From Desulfovibrio porci (GTDB lineage: Bacteria > Desulfobacterota > Desulfovibrionia > Desulfovibrionales > Desulfovibrionaceae), in the NCBI RefSeq assembly GCF_009696265.1, contig NZ_VUMH01000004.1, positions 62,001-126,000 of the forward strand: 64,000 nucleotides of DNA. Direction: 5' to 3'. Below are positions 42,987 through 50,870 of the stretch, piece after piece. The notes under the pieces are model-generated. The model did not search any database and had not been told where the DNA came from. It saw only the letters and a program-made list of their open reading frames with translations. The translations under genes were made by a program, and so were the position numbers. Positions within the stretch are counted from its first letter, which is position 1, and each line of letters begins with the position of its first letter.

Positions 42987-43985
42987 ATGTTCAAACAATT
43001 CGCCACAGCAGCACTGATTCTGGCCGCATGCATCCTGGGAGCCGCGCCGGTTTCGGCCGCCCAGTACACGCTCAAAATGCAGACCTACTACTCCCCCACC
43101 ACGGCCATGGGCGCCAAATATTTCGCGGAACAGGTGAACAGGCTCAGCGGCGGTCGGGTGGAAATCCAGGTCTTCACCGGCGGCGAGTTGGTGGGTTCGG
43201 CCAACATTCTCAAATCCGTGCGCAACGGTATGATCGACATCGGCCACGGCATGGGGCACCACTTCACCGAACGGAAAACCGGCCCGCTGGAATCCGGCTT
43301 GCCCATGTCCTGGATGTCGGCGGTGGAAGCCGAGGTGCTCTACGAACGGCGCGGCCTGAAAAAACTCTTCGGCGACGACTACGCCCGCCTGGGCGTGGTC
43401 TACCTCGGTCCCACCTGGGCCGCCCCCTACCACACCCTGAGCAAACAGCCCATCCGCTCTTTGGACGACATGCGCAAGATGAAAATCCGCGCCGTGGGCG
43501 CGGCGGCCAAGATGCTTAGTTCCGTGGGGGTCAACGTGGTCAACCTGCCCCCGGAAGACATTTACATGGCCCTGACCACCGGCCAGATAGACGGCGTGGT
43601 CTACGGCAGCGCCGCCGAATACAAGGAGACCAAATTCTATGAAGTGGCGGGCTGGCTGAACGTCACCCCGCTCATTGATCCCATCACGGACACCCTGATC
43701 ATCAACAAAAAACTGTGGGAAAGCTTTCCTGAAGATATCCGCGCCGCCTTCAACGCCGCCGCGGACCAGACCCGCTGGGCCTATTACATCTGGGGCGAGG
43801 ACGAAAGCCTGAACGTCATGAAGGAAATCTTCAAGGATAAAATGACCACCTTCCCCGAGGCGGATCAGAAAATCCTGGTCAAGGCCGCCGAGCAGATCTG
43901 GGAGGAAGAGGCAAAAAAATCGCCTGACGCCCGCCAGGGCGTGGACATTCTCAAGGACTTCGCCGCGGCCAAGGGCCGCCTCTAG
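42987..43985 (+). CDS. dctP: TRAP transporter substrate-binding protein (DctP-type), second system
   Basis: A 332-residue periplasmic protein with a signal peptide (ATAALILAACILGAAPVSAAQ). Family motifs: QTYYSPTTAMGAKYFAEQVN, VFTGGELVGSANILKSVRNG, MKIRAVGAAAKMLSS (binding arginine) and PEDIYMALTTGQIDGVVYG. ATG 42987 follows AAGGAGG. It differs from the first system's binding protein throughout, so the two systems take different substrates. The linked ureohydrolase suggests a guanidino acid. Confidence 0.93.
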   Translation: MFKQFATAALILAACILGAAPVSAAQYTLKMQTYYSPTTAMGAKYFAEQVNRLSGGRVEIQVFTGGELVGSANILKSVRNGMIDIGHGMGHHFTERKTGPLESGLPMSWMSAVEAEVLYERRGLKKLFGDDYARLGVVYLGPTWAAPYHTLSKQPIRSLDDMRKMKIRAVGAAAKMLSSVGVNVVNLPPEDIYMALTTGQIDGVVYGSAAEYKETKFYEVAGWLNVTPLIDPITDTLIINKKLWESFPEDIRAAFNAAADQTRWAYYIWGEDESLNVMKEIFKDKMTTFPEADQKILVKAAEQIWEEEAKKSPDARQGVDILKDFAAAKGRL

Positions 43986-44086
43986 ACTCAGCCCTCAATT
44001 TCCGGCCCCGCCGTCCGTCTGCCTGCGACAGGGCAGCCGGACGGCGGGAATCCGAAGGACGCACACTCCCACAGAGGAGGACGATC

Positions 44087-44593
44087 ATGCTGCCCAGACT
44101 GATCCGCTGGATCGACGCCCTGAACACGGCCATCAGCAACGCGGCCATGTGGCTGATCATCCCGCTGGCGGGCGTGATGCTCTACGACGTGCTCATGCGC
44201 TATTGTTTCAACGCCCCCACTCTCTGGGGGGCGGAATTGAGCATGATGATTTTCGGCGTGTACATGATCTACGCCGGGCCCAGCTCCATCCTGCAAAAAG
44301 TCCAGGTGGGCGTGGACATTTTCGCCGCGCGCCTCAGCCCCAGGGTCAGGGCCGTGGTCAACTGCCTGACGTATGCCTTTACCTTCACCTTTTTCGCCGG
44401 CCTTTTCTACACCTCGGCGCTCTATGCCGTGGAATCCTGGCAATTGCGCGAGCTTTCCTCTTCGGCCTGGGGCCAGCCGGTCTACCATCTCAAGGCCCTG
44501 ATCCCCGTGGCCGTACTGCTGATGCTTTTGCAGAGCCTGGCGGAATTTCTGCGCAATTTTCACCTGGCCCGCACGGGCGGAGAGCTGCCATGA
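44087..44593 (+). CDS. dctQ: TRAP transporter small permease (DctQ-type), second system
   Basis: A 168-residue four-helix membrane protein. The DctQ core APTLWGAELSMMIFGVYMIY has the expected W-x-x-E. ATG 44087 has GAGGAGG upstream. Its stop overlaps the large-permease start by 4 bases. Confidence 0.9.
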   Translation: MLPRLIRWIDALNTAISNAAMWLIIPLAGVMLYDVLMRYCFNAPTLWGAELSMMIFGVYMIYAGPSSILQKVQVGVDIFAARLSPRVRAVVNCLTYAFTFTFFAGLFYTSALYAVESWQLRELSSSAWGQPVYHLKALIPVAVLLMLLQSLAEFLRNFHLARTGGELP

Positions 44594-45903
44594 GCGCCTA
44601 TGCCGTCACGGCCCTGATGTTCCTTTCCATGCTTTTTCTCATGGGCACGGGCCTGCCCATCGTCTACTGCCTGGGTTCGGTGGGCACCCTGGCCGCCGTT
44701 TTTCTCTGGGGCGAGGGCGCGCTGGACATCGTCTACTTTTCCACCCTGGAACTGATGAACAATATCGTGCTCAGCGCCGTTCCCCTGTTCATCTTCATGG
44801 GTTTCGTGCTGCACGAATCCAAAATCGCCAAGGACCTCTTCGACACGGTCTACCTCTGGTCCGGACGGCTGCGCGGGGCTCTGGGCATCGGCACGGTGCT
44901 GATCTGCGCGCTGATGGCCGCCATGCTGGGGGTGAGCAGCGCCACGGTGCTCTCCATGGGCGTCATCGCCGTGCCGGCCATGCTGGCCAAACGCTATGAC
45001 AAACGGCTGGCCGTGGGCATTGTGCAGGCCGGCGGCGCGCTGGGTTTCCTGATCCCGCCCAGCATGATGATGGTCATGTATTCCTTTCTGACCGGAGTTT
45101 CCGTGGGCAGACTTTTTGCGGGCGGCATTGTGCCGGGCCTGCTGCTGGCCGGTCTGTACGTGCTTTACATCGCCGTGCTGGCCTGGCTCAGACCGGAGGC
45201 GGCCCCGGCCTTGAGCGAGGAAGAACGCGCGCCCCTGCCGGTCCGGCTGCGTTCTCTGGCGGCCCTGATCCTGCCGCTGGCCCTGATTTTTTCCATCCTG
45301 GGCTGTATTTTCCTGGGCGTCACCTCGCCTACCGAGGCCGCGGCCATAGGCGCCATAGGGGCCATGTTCTGCGCGGCGGTCAAGCGGCGGCTGAGCCTCG
45401 CCATGCTGCGCGCGGCCTGCACGCAGACCTTCGCCATTTGCGGCTTCGCGGGATTTCTGATCATCGCGGCCCTGATCTTCAGCAAAGTCTATACCGGCCT
45501 GGGGGCCACGGCCATGATCCGCCGGCTGGTGCTGGGCCTGGACCCTGACCCGCTGGCGGTCATGGCGGTCATCCAGCTTTCCTTCTTCATTCTGGGCATG
45601 TTCATGGACGACATCGCCATACTGTTCATGTGCATGCCCATCTACATTCCCATCATCACCGGTCTGGGGCTGGACCCGGTCTGGTTCGGCGTGCTTTTCG
45701 TGGTCAACATGCAGATGGCCTACATCACGCCGCCCTATGGACTGAACCTCTTTTACATGAAGGCCGTGGCGCCCAAGGACGTGCTCCTCAAGGACATCTA
45801 TCTGGGCGCGCTGCCCTTCATCGCCATTCAGGCTCTGCTGCTGATCCTGCTGATGCTTTTCCCGCAGTTGGTCACCTGGCTGCCCAACCGTATCTTTTCC
45901 TGA
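44590..45903 (+). CDS. dctM: TRAP transporter large permease (DctM-type), second system
   Basis: A 437-residue membrane protein. It carries VPLFIFMGFVLHESKIAKDL, MAAMLGVSSATVLSMGVIAVPAML, GGALGFLIPPSMMMVMYSF, GVTSPTEAAAIGAIGA and FMDDIAILFMCMPIYIPI. The ATGA overlap couples it to the small permease. The antisense strand has a 482-codon open frame, an artefact of GC-rich composition. Confidence 0.94.
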   Translation: MSAYAVTALMFLSMLFLMGTGLPIVYCLGSVGTLAAVFLWGEGALDIVYFSTLELMNNIVLSAVPLFIFMGFVLHESKIAKDLFDTVYLWSGRLRGALGIGTVLICALMAAMLGVSSATVLSMGVIAVPAMLAKRYDKRLAVGIVQAGGALGFLIPPSMMMVMYSFLTGVSVGRLFAGGIVPGLLLAGLYVLYIAVLAWLRPEAAPALSEEERAPLPVRLRSLAALILPLALIFSILGCIFLGVTSPTEAAAIGAIGAMFCAAVKRRLSLAMLRAACTQTFAICGFAGFLIIAALIFSKVYTGLGATAMIRRLVLGLDPDPLAVMAVIQLSFFILGMFMDDIAILFMCMPIYIPIITGLGLDPVWFGVLFVVNMQMAYITPPYGLNLFYMKAVAPKDVLLKDIYLGALPFIAIQALLLILLMLFPQLVTWLPNRIFS

Positions 45904-45934
45904 CAACGCGCATTCCACAGGAGGAATTTTGCCC

Positions 45935-46888
45935 ATGGCCACTGTAGATTCCCTGCAATCCCCCCGCTTTTGCGGCATCCGCACCTTCATGCGCCAACCC
46001 TGGCACAACGATGCGGGAGACGCCGACGCCGTGGTGCTGGGCGTGCCCTTTGACAGCGGCGTCTCCTACCGGCCCGGCGCGCGCTTCGGCCCGACGGCCC
46101 TGCGCGAAGCCTCCACCATTCTCAAGCCCTACTGTCCGGTGCTGGACGTGGACATCAACCAGTGGCTCAACGTGACTGACTGCGGCGACATCGACACCAT
46201 CCCCGGCTACATGGCCGAGAGCCTGGACAAAATCCGCGACGGGCTGATCCCCTTCTTCAAGTCCCGCGCCGTGCCCGTGGTGCTGGGGGGCGATCATTCC
46301 ATCAGCCTGGGCGTGCTGCGGGCCGTCAAAGCCGCACGCGGGCCGGTGGCCCTGGTGCACTTTGACGCGCACAGCGACACCATCCCCGGCTATTACGGCA
46401 AGCCCTACAACCACGGCACGCCCTTTTACCACGCTCTCAAGGAAGGGCTGATCCTGCCGCAGCATTCCATTCAGATCGGCATTCGCGGCCCGCTGTACAG
46501 CCGTGACGCCCTGGCCTGGCCCAAAGAGCAGGGACTGCGCATCGTCATGGGCGAGGAACTGCACCGGCGGGGCCTGGAGGCCGTTGCCGCCGAAGCCCTG
46601 GAGCGGACGGCGCACTGCCCGGTCTTCGTCAGCTTTGACATCGACTTTCTGGACGCCTCTTGCGCGCCGGGCACCGGCACGCCCGAGGTGGAGGGCTTCA
46701 ATACCTATGAAGGCCTGACTCTGTTGCGGACCATCTGCCGGGAGACGCGGACCGTGGGCATGGATCTGGTGGAAGTGCTGCCGGACAAGGACCCGTCCGG
46801 CATTACAGCCCTGGCCGGGGCTTCCATGGTTCACGCCTTTCTGGCCGCCCTGGCCCTGAAAAAATCGGCCGGACGTTCGGCTGCCTGA
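45935..46888 (+). CDS. Ureohydrolase (agmatinase/guanidinobutyrase type)
   Basis: A 317-residue Mn-dependent hydrolase releasing urea from a guanidino compound. Metal-binding motifs are complete: VVLGGDHSIS, LVHFDAHSDT and VSFDIDFLDASCAPGTGTPE. Family architecture is normal, and the preference for agmatine, 4-guanidinobutyrate or 3-guanidinopropionate cannot be told. ATG 45935 is 10 bases after GGAGG; an in-frame TTG at 45929 is closer to it. The TRAP system just upstream probably imports an acidic substrate, which favours guanidino acids. Confidence 0.9.
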   Translation: MATVDSLQSPRFCGIRTFMRQPWHNDAGDADAVVLGVPFDSGVSYRPGARFGPTALREASTILKPYCPVLDVDINQWLNVTDCGDIDTIPGYMAESLDKIRDGLIPFFKSRAVPVVLGGDHSISLGVLRAVKAARGPVALVHFDAHSDTIPGYYGKPYNHGTPFYHALKEGLILPQHSIQIGIRGPLYSRDALAWPKEQGLRIVMGEELHRRGLEAVAAEALERTAHCPVFVSFDIDFLDASCAPGTGTPEVEGFNTYEGLTLLRTICRETRTVGMDLVEVLPDKDPSGITALAGASMVHAFLAALALKKSAGRSAA

Positions 46889-46913
46889 GTGCACGTCCGG
46901 ATATTTTTGTGTA

Positions 46914-46951
46914 AAAGACCCCGGAATGTCGTGCATTCCGGGGTCTTTTAC
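46914..46951. terminator. Bidirectional terminator after the TRAP-ureohydrolase operon
   Basis: AAAAGACCCCGGAATG pairs perfectly with CATTCCGGGGTCTTTT around TCGTG, an ideal stem with A-run and T-run. It also serves the convergent zinc-knuckle gene. Confidence 0.93.
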
Positions 46952-46968
46952 ATACGCGCTACGGGCGC

Positions 46969-47202
46969 TTATACCTTGCCGCTGCCCTTGCAGACCGGAC
47001 AGGGCGTGCTGTTGCCGCAGTGCGGACAGCTCACGGGCGTCACTTTGCCGTTGCCCCGACAACGGGGACAGGGCAGATCGCCGTATTCGGTCCGGATCAC
47101 GCCCCGGCCGGTACACTCAGGGCACATGGGCCGGCGCTGGCCGTTCCAGCAGGCTCCGCAGGAAATCCTGCCGGTACCGTCGCATTGTTCACAGAGTTGC
47201 AT
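46969..47202 (-). CDS. Small zinc-knuckle protein with DnaJ-type CxxCxGxG repeats
   Basis: A 77-residue protein with nine paired cysteines: CEQCDGTG, CGAC, CPECTGRG, CPRCRGNG, CPHCGN and CPVCKGSG. These are DnaJ-like zinc ribbons without a J-domain, as in small chaperone or tRNA-modification cofactor-like proteins. It is monocistronic and has no other recognisable part. The gap to the next gene (47203-47509) contains only the repressor operator region. Confidence 0.8.
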   Translation of the reverse strand: MQLCEQCDGTGRISCGACWNGQRRPMCPECTGRGVIRTEYGDLPCPRCRGNGKVTPVSCPHCGNSTPCPVCKGSGKV

Positions 47203-47395
47203 GGCGCGCTCCTCTCAAGGGGGAAAAGGTTACAAAAAGGCGCGCGAAATACGGCCCATATGGACCGTCGCCCTCGCCGCACGGGCCTGGATAACCTGAT
47301 GCATGTGGCATGGTCAATGCTTCGTCACTCCCCATCGCGAATTTTCCCCGACATGCCGGATCAAGCTTCAGTTTTTTACGAAGTAAAGCCCTTGC

Positions 47396-47447
47396 TATCA
47401 ATAGTTAAGGTTGATATAATTCATTTAAGATTTACTTCAATCAACCT
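47396..47447. promoter_or_regulatory. Overlapping inverted repeats upstream of the S24 repressor
   Basis: TATCAA (47396-47401) pairs with TTGATA (47411-47416), and AGGTTGAT (47408-47415) pairs with ATCAACCT (47440-47447). They are A/T-rich and 63-114 bases before the repressor start, as expected for autoregulatory CI-type operators. Confidence 0.5.
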
Positions 47448-47509
47448 GAAAAAATGAGCGCATCAGTGTGCGCGCTTTCGCGCTTTACCGCAGGATCATG
47501 AGGTTTACC

Positions 47510-48199
47510 ATGTCCGACAACACGTCTTTTTCCCAGACTCTGGCCCGGCTGCTGCAGGCTTTGGATGCCGCCAGCGACGCCGAACTGGCCCGCGCCCTGG
47601 GCATCACGCCCCAATCCGTGAGCGGCGCGCGCAAACGCGGCGAAGTGCCGCCGGCCTGGATTCAGGCCTGCGCCGCGCAGACCGGTGTCAATGCCCACTG
47701 GCTCTTTTTCGGCAGCGGCCCCATGCGCCTGCCCGAAGCCGCCGAAGGTGAACTGCCCAGCATACAGGAAGACTGCGAAACCGAGTTGATCACCATTCCG
47801 CTGGCCGAAGCGCGGTTATCCGCCGGAACCGGAAGCATGGAAGTCAGCGCCGACACCGAGGGCGGCTATGCTTTTCGCGGCGATTTTCTGCGCCGCAAGG
47901 GCAACCCCCGACGCATGGTGCTGATGCGGGTGTCCGGCGACAGCATGGTGCCGGAAATCTTTGACAATGATCTGGTGCTTCTGGACCGGGGCCAGACCGA
48001 AATCAGTCCGGGCCGTCTTTATGCCGTGGGCTTTGAGGACGCCATCTACATCAAGCGCATCGACAAACTGCCGGGCAAGATCATCCTGCACAGCGTCAAT
48101 CCGGCCTATCCGCCGCTGAGTCTGGATCTGCGCGGCGACTGCGCGGACCAGTTCCGGGTCATCGGTCGCGTACTCTGGTCCGGCCGCGAATACCGCTGA
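47510..48199 (+). CDS. CI-like repressor with S24 peptidase domain
   Basis: A 229-residue protein. The N-terminal helix-turn-helix (about 1-70: DAELARALGITPQSVSGARKRGEVP) is of the Bacteriophage CI type. The S24 domain (about 105-225) has Ser in VSGDSMVPEIFDNDL and Lys in YIKRIDKL, with a candidate Ala-Gly cleavage site in RLSAGTGS. ATG 47510 follows GAGG. No phage genes surround it, so it is a domesticated or orphan regulator. Confidence 0.87.
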   Translation: MSDNTSFSQTLARLLQALDAASDAELARALGITPQSVSGARKRGEVPPAWIQACAAQTGVNAHWLFFGSGPMRLPEAAEGELPSIQEDCETELITIPLAEARLSAGTGSMEVSADTEGGYAFRGDFLRRKGNPRRMVLMRVSGDSMVPEIFDNDLVLLDRGQTEISPGRLYAVGFEDAIYIKRIDKLPGKIILHSVNPAYPPLSLDLRGDCADQFRVIGRVLWSGREYR

Positions 48200-48290
48200 C
48201 CGGGATCCGGTTGCTTGTGTCCCTCCCTGCTCTCGGCTAGGCTGATCAACAGCGAAGACCGCAGCCGCGCCCACGCCGAAGGAGTTGTTC

Positions 48291-48878
48291 ATGCTGAAAT
48301 ATTGTGCTGCTTCCGCTATCCCGGTTCCCCTGCTGCTTGCTTTGCTCTTGCTGGCGGGCTTCGGCTCCGTACCGGTTGTCGCCGCCGATTCCGGGCAGAC
48401 CGCGCCTGTGGCGGCAACGCCCGAGGTTGCGCCTTCCGCCTCCGCTCCCACCACGCCGGACGCCGATGAACCTTCCGACGATGCGGCTCCGGATACGGCC
48501 GGAAATGAGGGCGGAGATGCGGAAAACGCCGCCGTGGTGGACCGGCTGCTCAGCCGGGATTACCATGTCTGCATGGACGCGGCGGCGGGCGTCACTGTCC
48601 CCATGCAGGACTGCATGAACGCCGAGGTGGAACGCCTGGAAAAGCATCTGGCCGAGCGGCGCGCCCGCCTTGTTCCCATGCTTTCCGAAGAACGGGCCAA
48701 AGCCCTGAATGACACGCTGGACGCCTGGGAGAGCCTGCGTAAAAACGGATCGGCCGCCATGTATGATCCCGAGGGCGGCACGCTGGCGACAGTGATTTCC
48801 GCCCTCTGGTATCTGGAGCAGACCGCGCGCATGACCCGCTGGCTGGACGACCTGGAGAAAAGCGTCAGCCAGCAGTAA
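48291..48878 (+). CDS. Exported LprI-like (DUF1311) protein
   Basis: A 195-residue protein with a signal peptide (PLLLALLLLAGFGSVPVVAAD), an Ala/Pro/Asp-rich linker (about 30-80) and a C-terminal LprI/DUF1311-like helical domain. The latter has DYHVCMDAAAG, MQDCMNAEVERLEKHL and LNDTLDAWESLRKN, whose paired cysteines should be disulfide-linked in the periplasm. LprI-type proteins inhibit lysozyme; that role here is inference. AAGGAG precedes ATG 48291. Confidence 0.8.
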   Translation: MLKYCAASAIPVPLLLALLLLAGFGSVPVVAADSGQTAPVAATPEVAPSASAPTTPDADEPSDDAAPDTAGNEGGDAENAAVVDRLLSRDYHVCMDAAAGVTVPMQDCMNAEVERLEKHLAERRARLVPMLSEERAKALNDTLDAWESLRKNGSAAMYDPEGGTLATVISALWYLEQTARMTRWLDDLEKSVSQQ

Positions 48879-48938
48879 ACCCGGTCCGGCGGCGCGGAAC
48901 GCGCTCCGCTCCGGAACCTGGCTTTTCAGCCTGCCTAG

Positions 48939-49110
48939 GCTCAGCCCCCATTAAACCGCCTGCTGCAAAGCTGCCTTTTTTCCATAACAGCGGAGTTGCA
49001 AAACAGAAATTGACCTTGCAGTGTGCCAATGCAGCTTCAGACAATTCCTGCTTTACGCCTGCCTGAAAAAATTCAGCTTTTCTCGGTCTGCGGTTTAATG
49101 GGGGCTGAGC
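48939..49110. mobile_element. MITE (172 bp) with 22-bp terminal inverted repeats
   Basis: The ends, GGCTCAGCCCCCATTAAA-CCGC and its exact complement, are perfect over at least 22 bases. They are flanked on each side by CTAG (48935-48938 and 49111-49114), giving a 26-bp arm. The interior has no ORF. A diverged second copy begins at 63931 behind TTAG. The ends and the (C/T)TAG targets fit the YTAR-type duplication of IS5-family transposases; no transposase is present, so it must be mobilised in trans. It abuts the argF stop codon. Confidence 0.82.
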
Positions 49111-50133
49111 CTAGGCCCGCTCGAAGACCAGCGGCTCTTCAGCCAGAGTGGCCACCATCACGGCCTTGATGGTATGCATCCGGTTTTCCGCTTCTTCAAA
49201 AGCCATGTTGCGTCCGGATTCAAAAACAGCGTCGTCCACTTCCATGCACTCAAGCCCGAAACGCCGGTAAATATCCTCGCCCACCACTGTGTCTCGGTTG
49301 TGGAAGCTGGGCAGGCAATGCAGGAACTTGCAGTCCGGATTGCCCGTCTTGTCCATGACGGCCATGTCCACCCGGTAGGGAGTGAGCAACTCGATACGCT
49401 CCTTCCAGACCGCGTCCGGCTCGCCCATGGAAACCCAGACGTCAGTGTAAAGGAAATCGCACCCCTTGACGCCCTCTTCCACGCTTTCGGTGCGCGTGAT
49501 TTCGGCCCCGGTGTCCCGGGCGATATGCCGCGCCATTTCAAAGACTTCGTCCGAGGTCCAGAGGGCCTTGGGGGCCACGGAGCGGAAGTTTACGCCCAGC
49601 ATGGCCGAACCGATCATCAGGGAATTGCCCATATTGTAGCGGGCGTCGCCCAGATACGCCAGGCATTGCCGGTTCAGAGGCTTGGGGCAGCACTCGCGCA
49701 TGGTCAGCATGTCGGCCAGAAGCTGGGTGGGATGCCATTCATTGGTCAGTCCGTTCCAGACCGGCACGGAAGAGAATTCGGCCAGGGCTTCCACGCGGGC
49801 CTGCGCATAGCCCCGGTACTCAATGCCGTCAAAAAAGCGGGACAACACACGGGCCGTATCGGCCATGGATTCCTTTTTGCCCATCTGCGAGCCGGACGGT
49901 CCCAGATAGGTGACGTGCGCGCCCTGATCATGGGCGGCCACTTCAAAGGAGCAGCGGGTGCGCGTGGAATCCTTTTCAAAAAGGATCACAATATTTTTGT
50001 CCTTCATGAATTTGGGCTCGCGCCGCGCTTTCTTGGCAGCCTTGAGCCAGGCTGCCAGATCCAGAAGATAGGTCAGATCTTCCGGGGTGAAATCGATCTC
50101 TTTCAAAAAATCTCTGCGTTCCAGTCTGTTCAT
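49111..50133 (-). CDS. argF: Ornithine carbamoyltransferase
   Basis: Transfers carbamoyl phosphate to ornithine. The 340-residue protein has the carbamoyl-phosphate site [23 protein letters not shown] and the ornithine-binding HCLPSFHNR. The long C-terminal form resembles the E. coli/arcB-type chain. ATG 50133 has a GGAG ribosome site. The stop codon TAG is part of the CTAG target of the MITE, so the insertion probably altered the original end. An N-acetyltransferase gene lies 110 bases upstream on the same strand. Confidence 0.94.
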   Translation of the reverse strand: MNRLERRDFLKEIDFTPEDLTYLLDLAAWLKAAKKARREPKFMKDKNIVILFEKDSTRTRCSFEVAAHDQGAHVTYLGPSGSQMGKKESMADTARVLSRFFDGIEYRGYAQARVEALAEFSSVPVWNGLTNEWHPTQLLADMLTMRECCPKPLNRQCLAYLGDARYNMGNSLMIGSAMLGVNFRSVAPKALWTSDEVFEMARHIARDTGAEITRTESVEEGVKGCDFLYTDVWVSMGEPDAVWKERIELLTPYRVDMAVMDKTGNPDCKFLHCLPSFHNRDTVVGEDIYRRFGLECMEVDDAVFESGRNMAFEEAENRMHTIKAVMVATLAEEPLVFERA

Positions 50134-50242
50134 GCGCTGCTCCGGCCCATACGGGCGTGGGAAAGAGTGAAAAATGAAAACGGGGGCAAAGCCCCCCGGC
50201 GGCATGCCGCGCAAGCGTTTCCGCGCGCCGGGCGCGGCTCCG

Positions 50243-50791
50243 TCAAAGCATGCGGATCATGCCGATTTCGTCACAACGGTAAAACTTCGGGCACTTGCTG
50301 CACTCCACCCAGACGACGGGGGGCAGGCTTTCCCGCTGAAATTCCGTGAAGCCGCAATGGCTGAAAAAAGACTCGGCCAGGGTGAACACAAAAACCCTCG
50401 AAATGCCCAGACGGCGGCAACGCTCCACCAGAGCCTCCACCAGCCGTCTGCCCAGCCCCTGCCCCTGGCAGGCCTGATGCACGGCAATGGAGCGGATTTC
50501 CGCCAGATCCTCCCAGAGCACGTGCAGGGAGCCGCAGGCCACCACGATCTCCCGGTCGCTGTCCGCCGCCGGGGCCGTAATCACCATGTAATCCTGAATA
50601 TGCTGGTACAGATACTGCGGCCCCCGCGCCAGCATGACGTTGGAGGAGGCGTACTGGTTGATCAGGGCCGACATGCCGTGCACGTCCCCCACCCGGGCGG
50701 GACGGATCTCCAGCGCGGACGCGTCGCTGATGCGCACGTCGGGAACAATGACAGTATCGCCGACGTCAAAGCGCGGAATGGCTATGGGCAT
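50243..50791 (-). CDS. GNAT N-acetyltransferase, likely N-acetylglutamate synthase (ArgA-like)
   Basis: A 182-residue GNAT protein. The acetyl-CoA site is [21 protein letters not shown]. It includes [17 protein letters not shown]-like [15 protein letters not shown] and [20 protein letters not shown], which match the short N-acetylglutamate synthases. A C-terminal [13 protein letters not shown] stretch could bind metal. Placement next to ornithine carbamoyltransferase supports a role in arginine synthesis. No ribosome site beyond AGGT. Confidence 0.78.
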   Translation of the reverse strand: MPIAIPRFDVGDTVIVPDVRISDASALEIRPARVGDVHGMSALINQYASSNVMLARGPQYLYQHIQDYMVITAPAADSDREIVVACGSLHVLWEDLAEIRSIAVHQACQGQGLGRRLVEALVERCRRLGISRVFVFTLAESFFSHCGFTEFQRESLPPVVWVECSKCPKFYRCDEIGMIRML

Positions 50792-50870
50792 TGTTTTTTA
50801 CCTGTCGGTGTTTGCGGCCCGCCCGACCCACGGCGCGGAGGCGGCGCGGCCTGTGTGTGTCGGCGCGGGC

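Noticed and set aside
44560-46008. 482-codon minus-strand frame opposite the TRAP permease
   Set aside because: His/Gln/Gly-rich antisense translation of a clear DctM gene; typical of GC-rich DNA.
47396-48199. Prophage around the CI-like repressor
   Set aside because: No structural, replication or integrase genes occur on either side.
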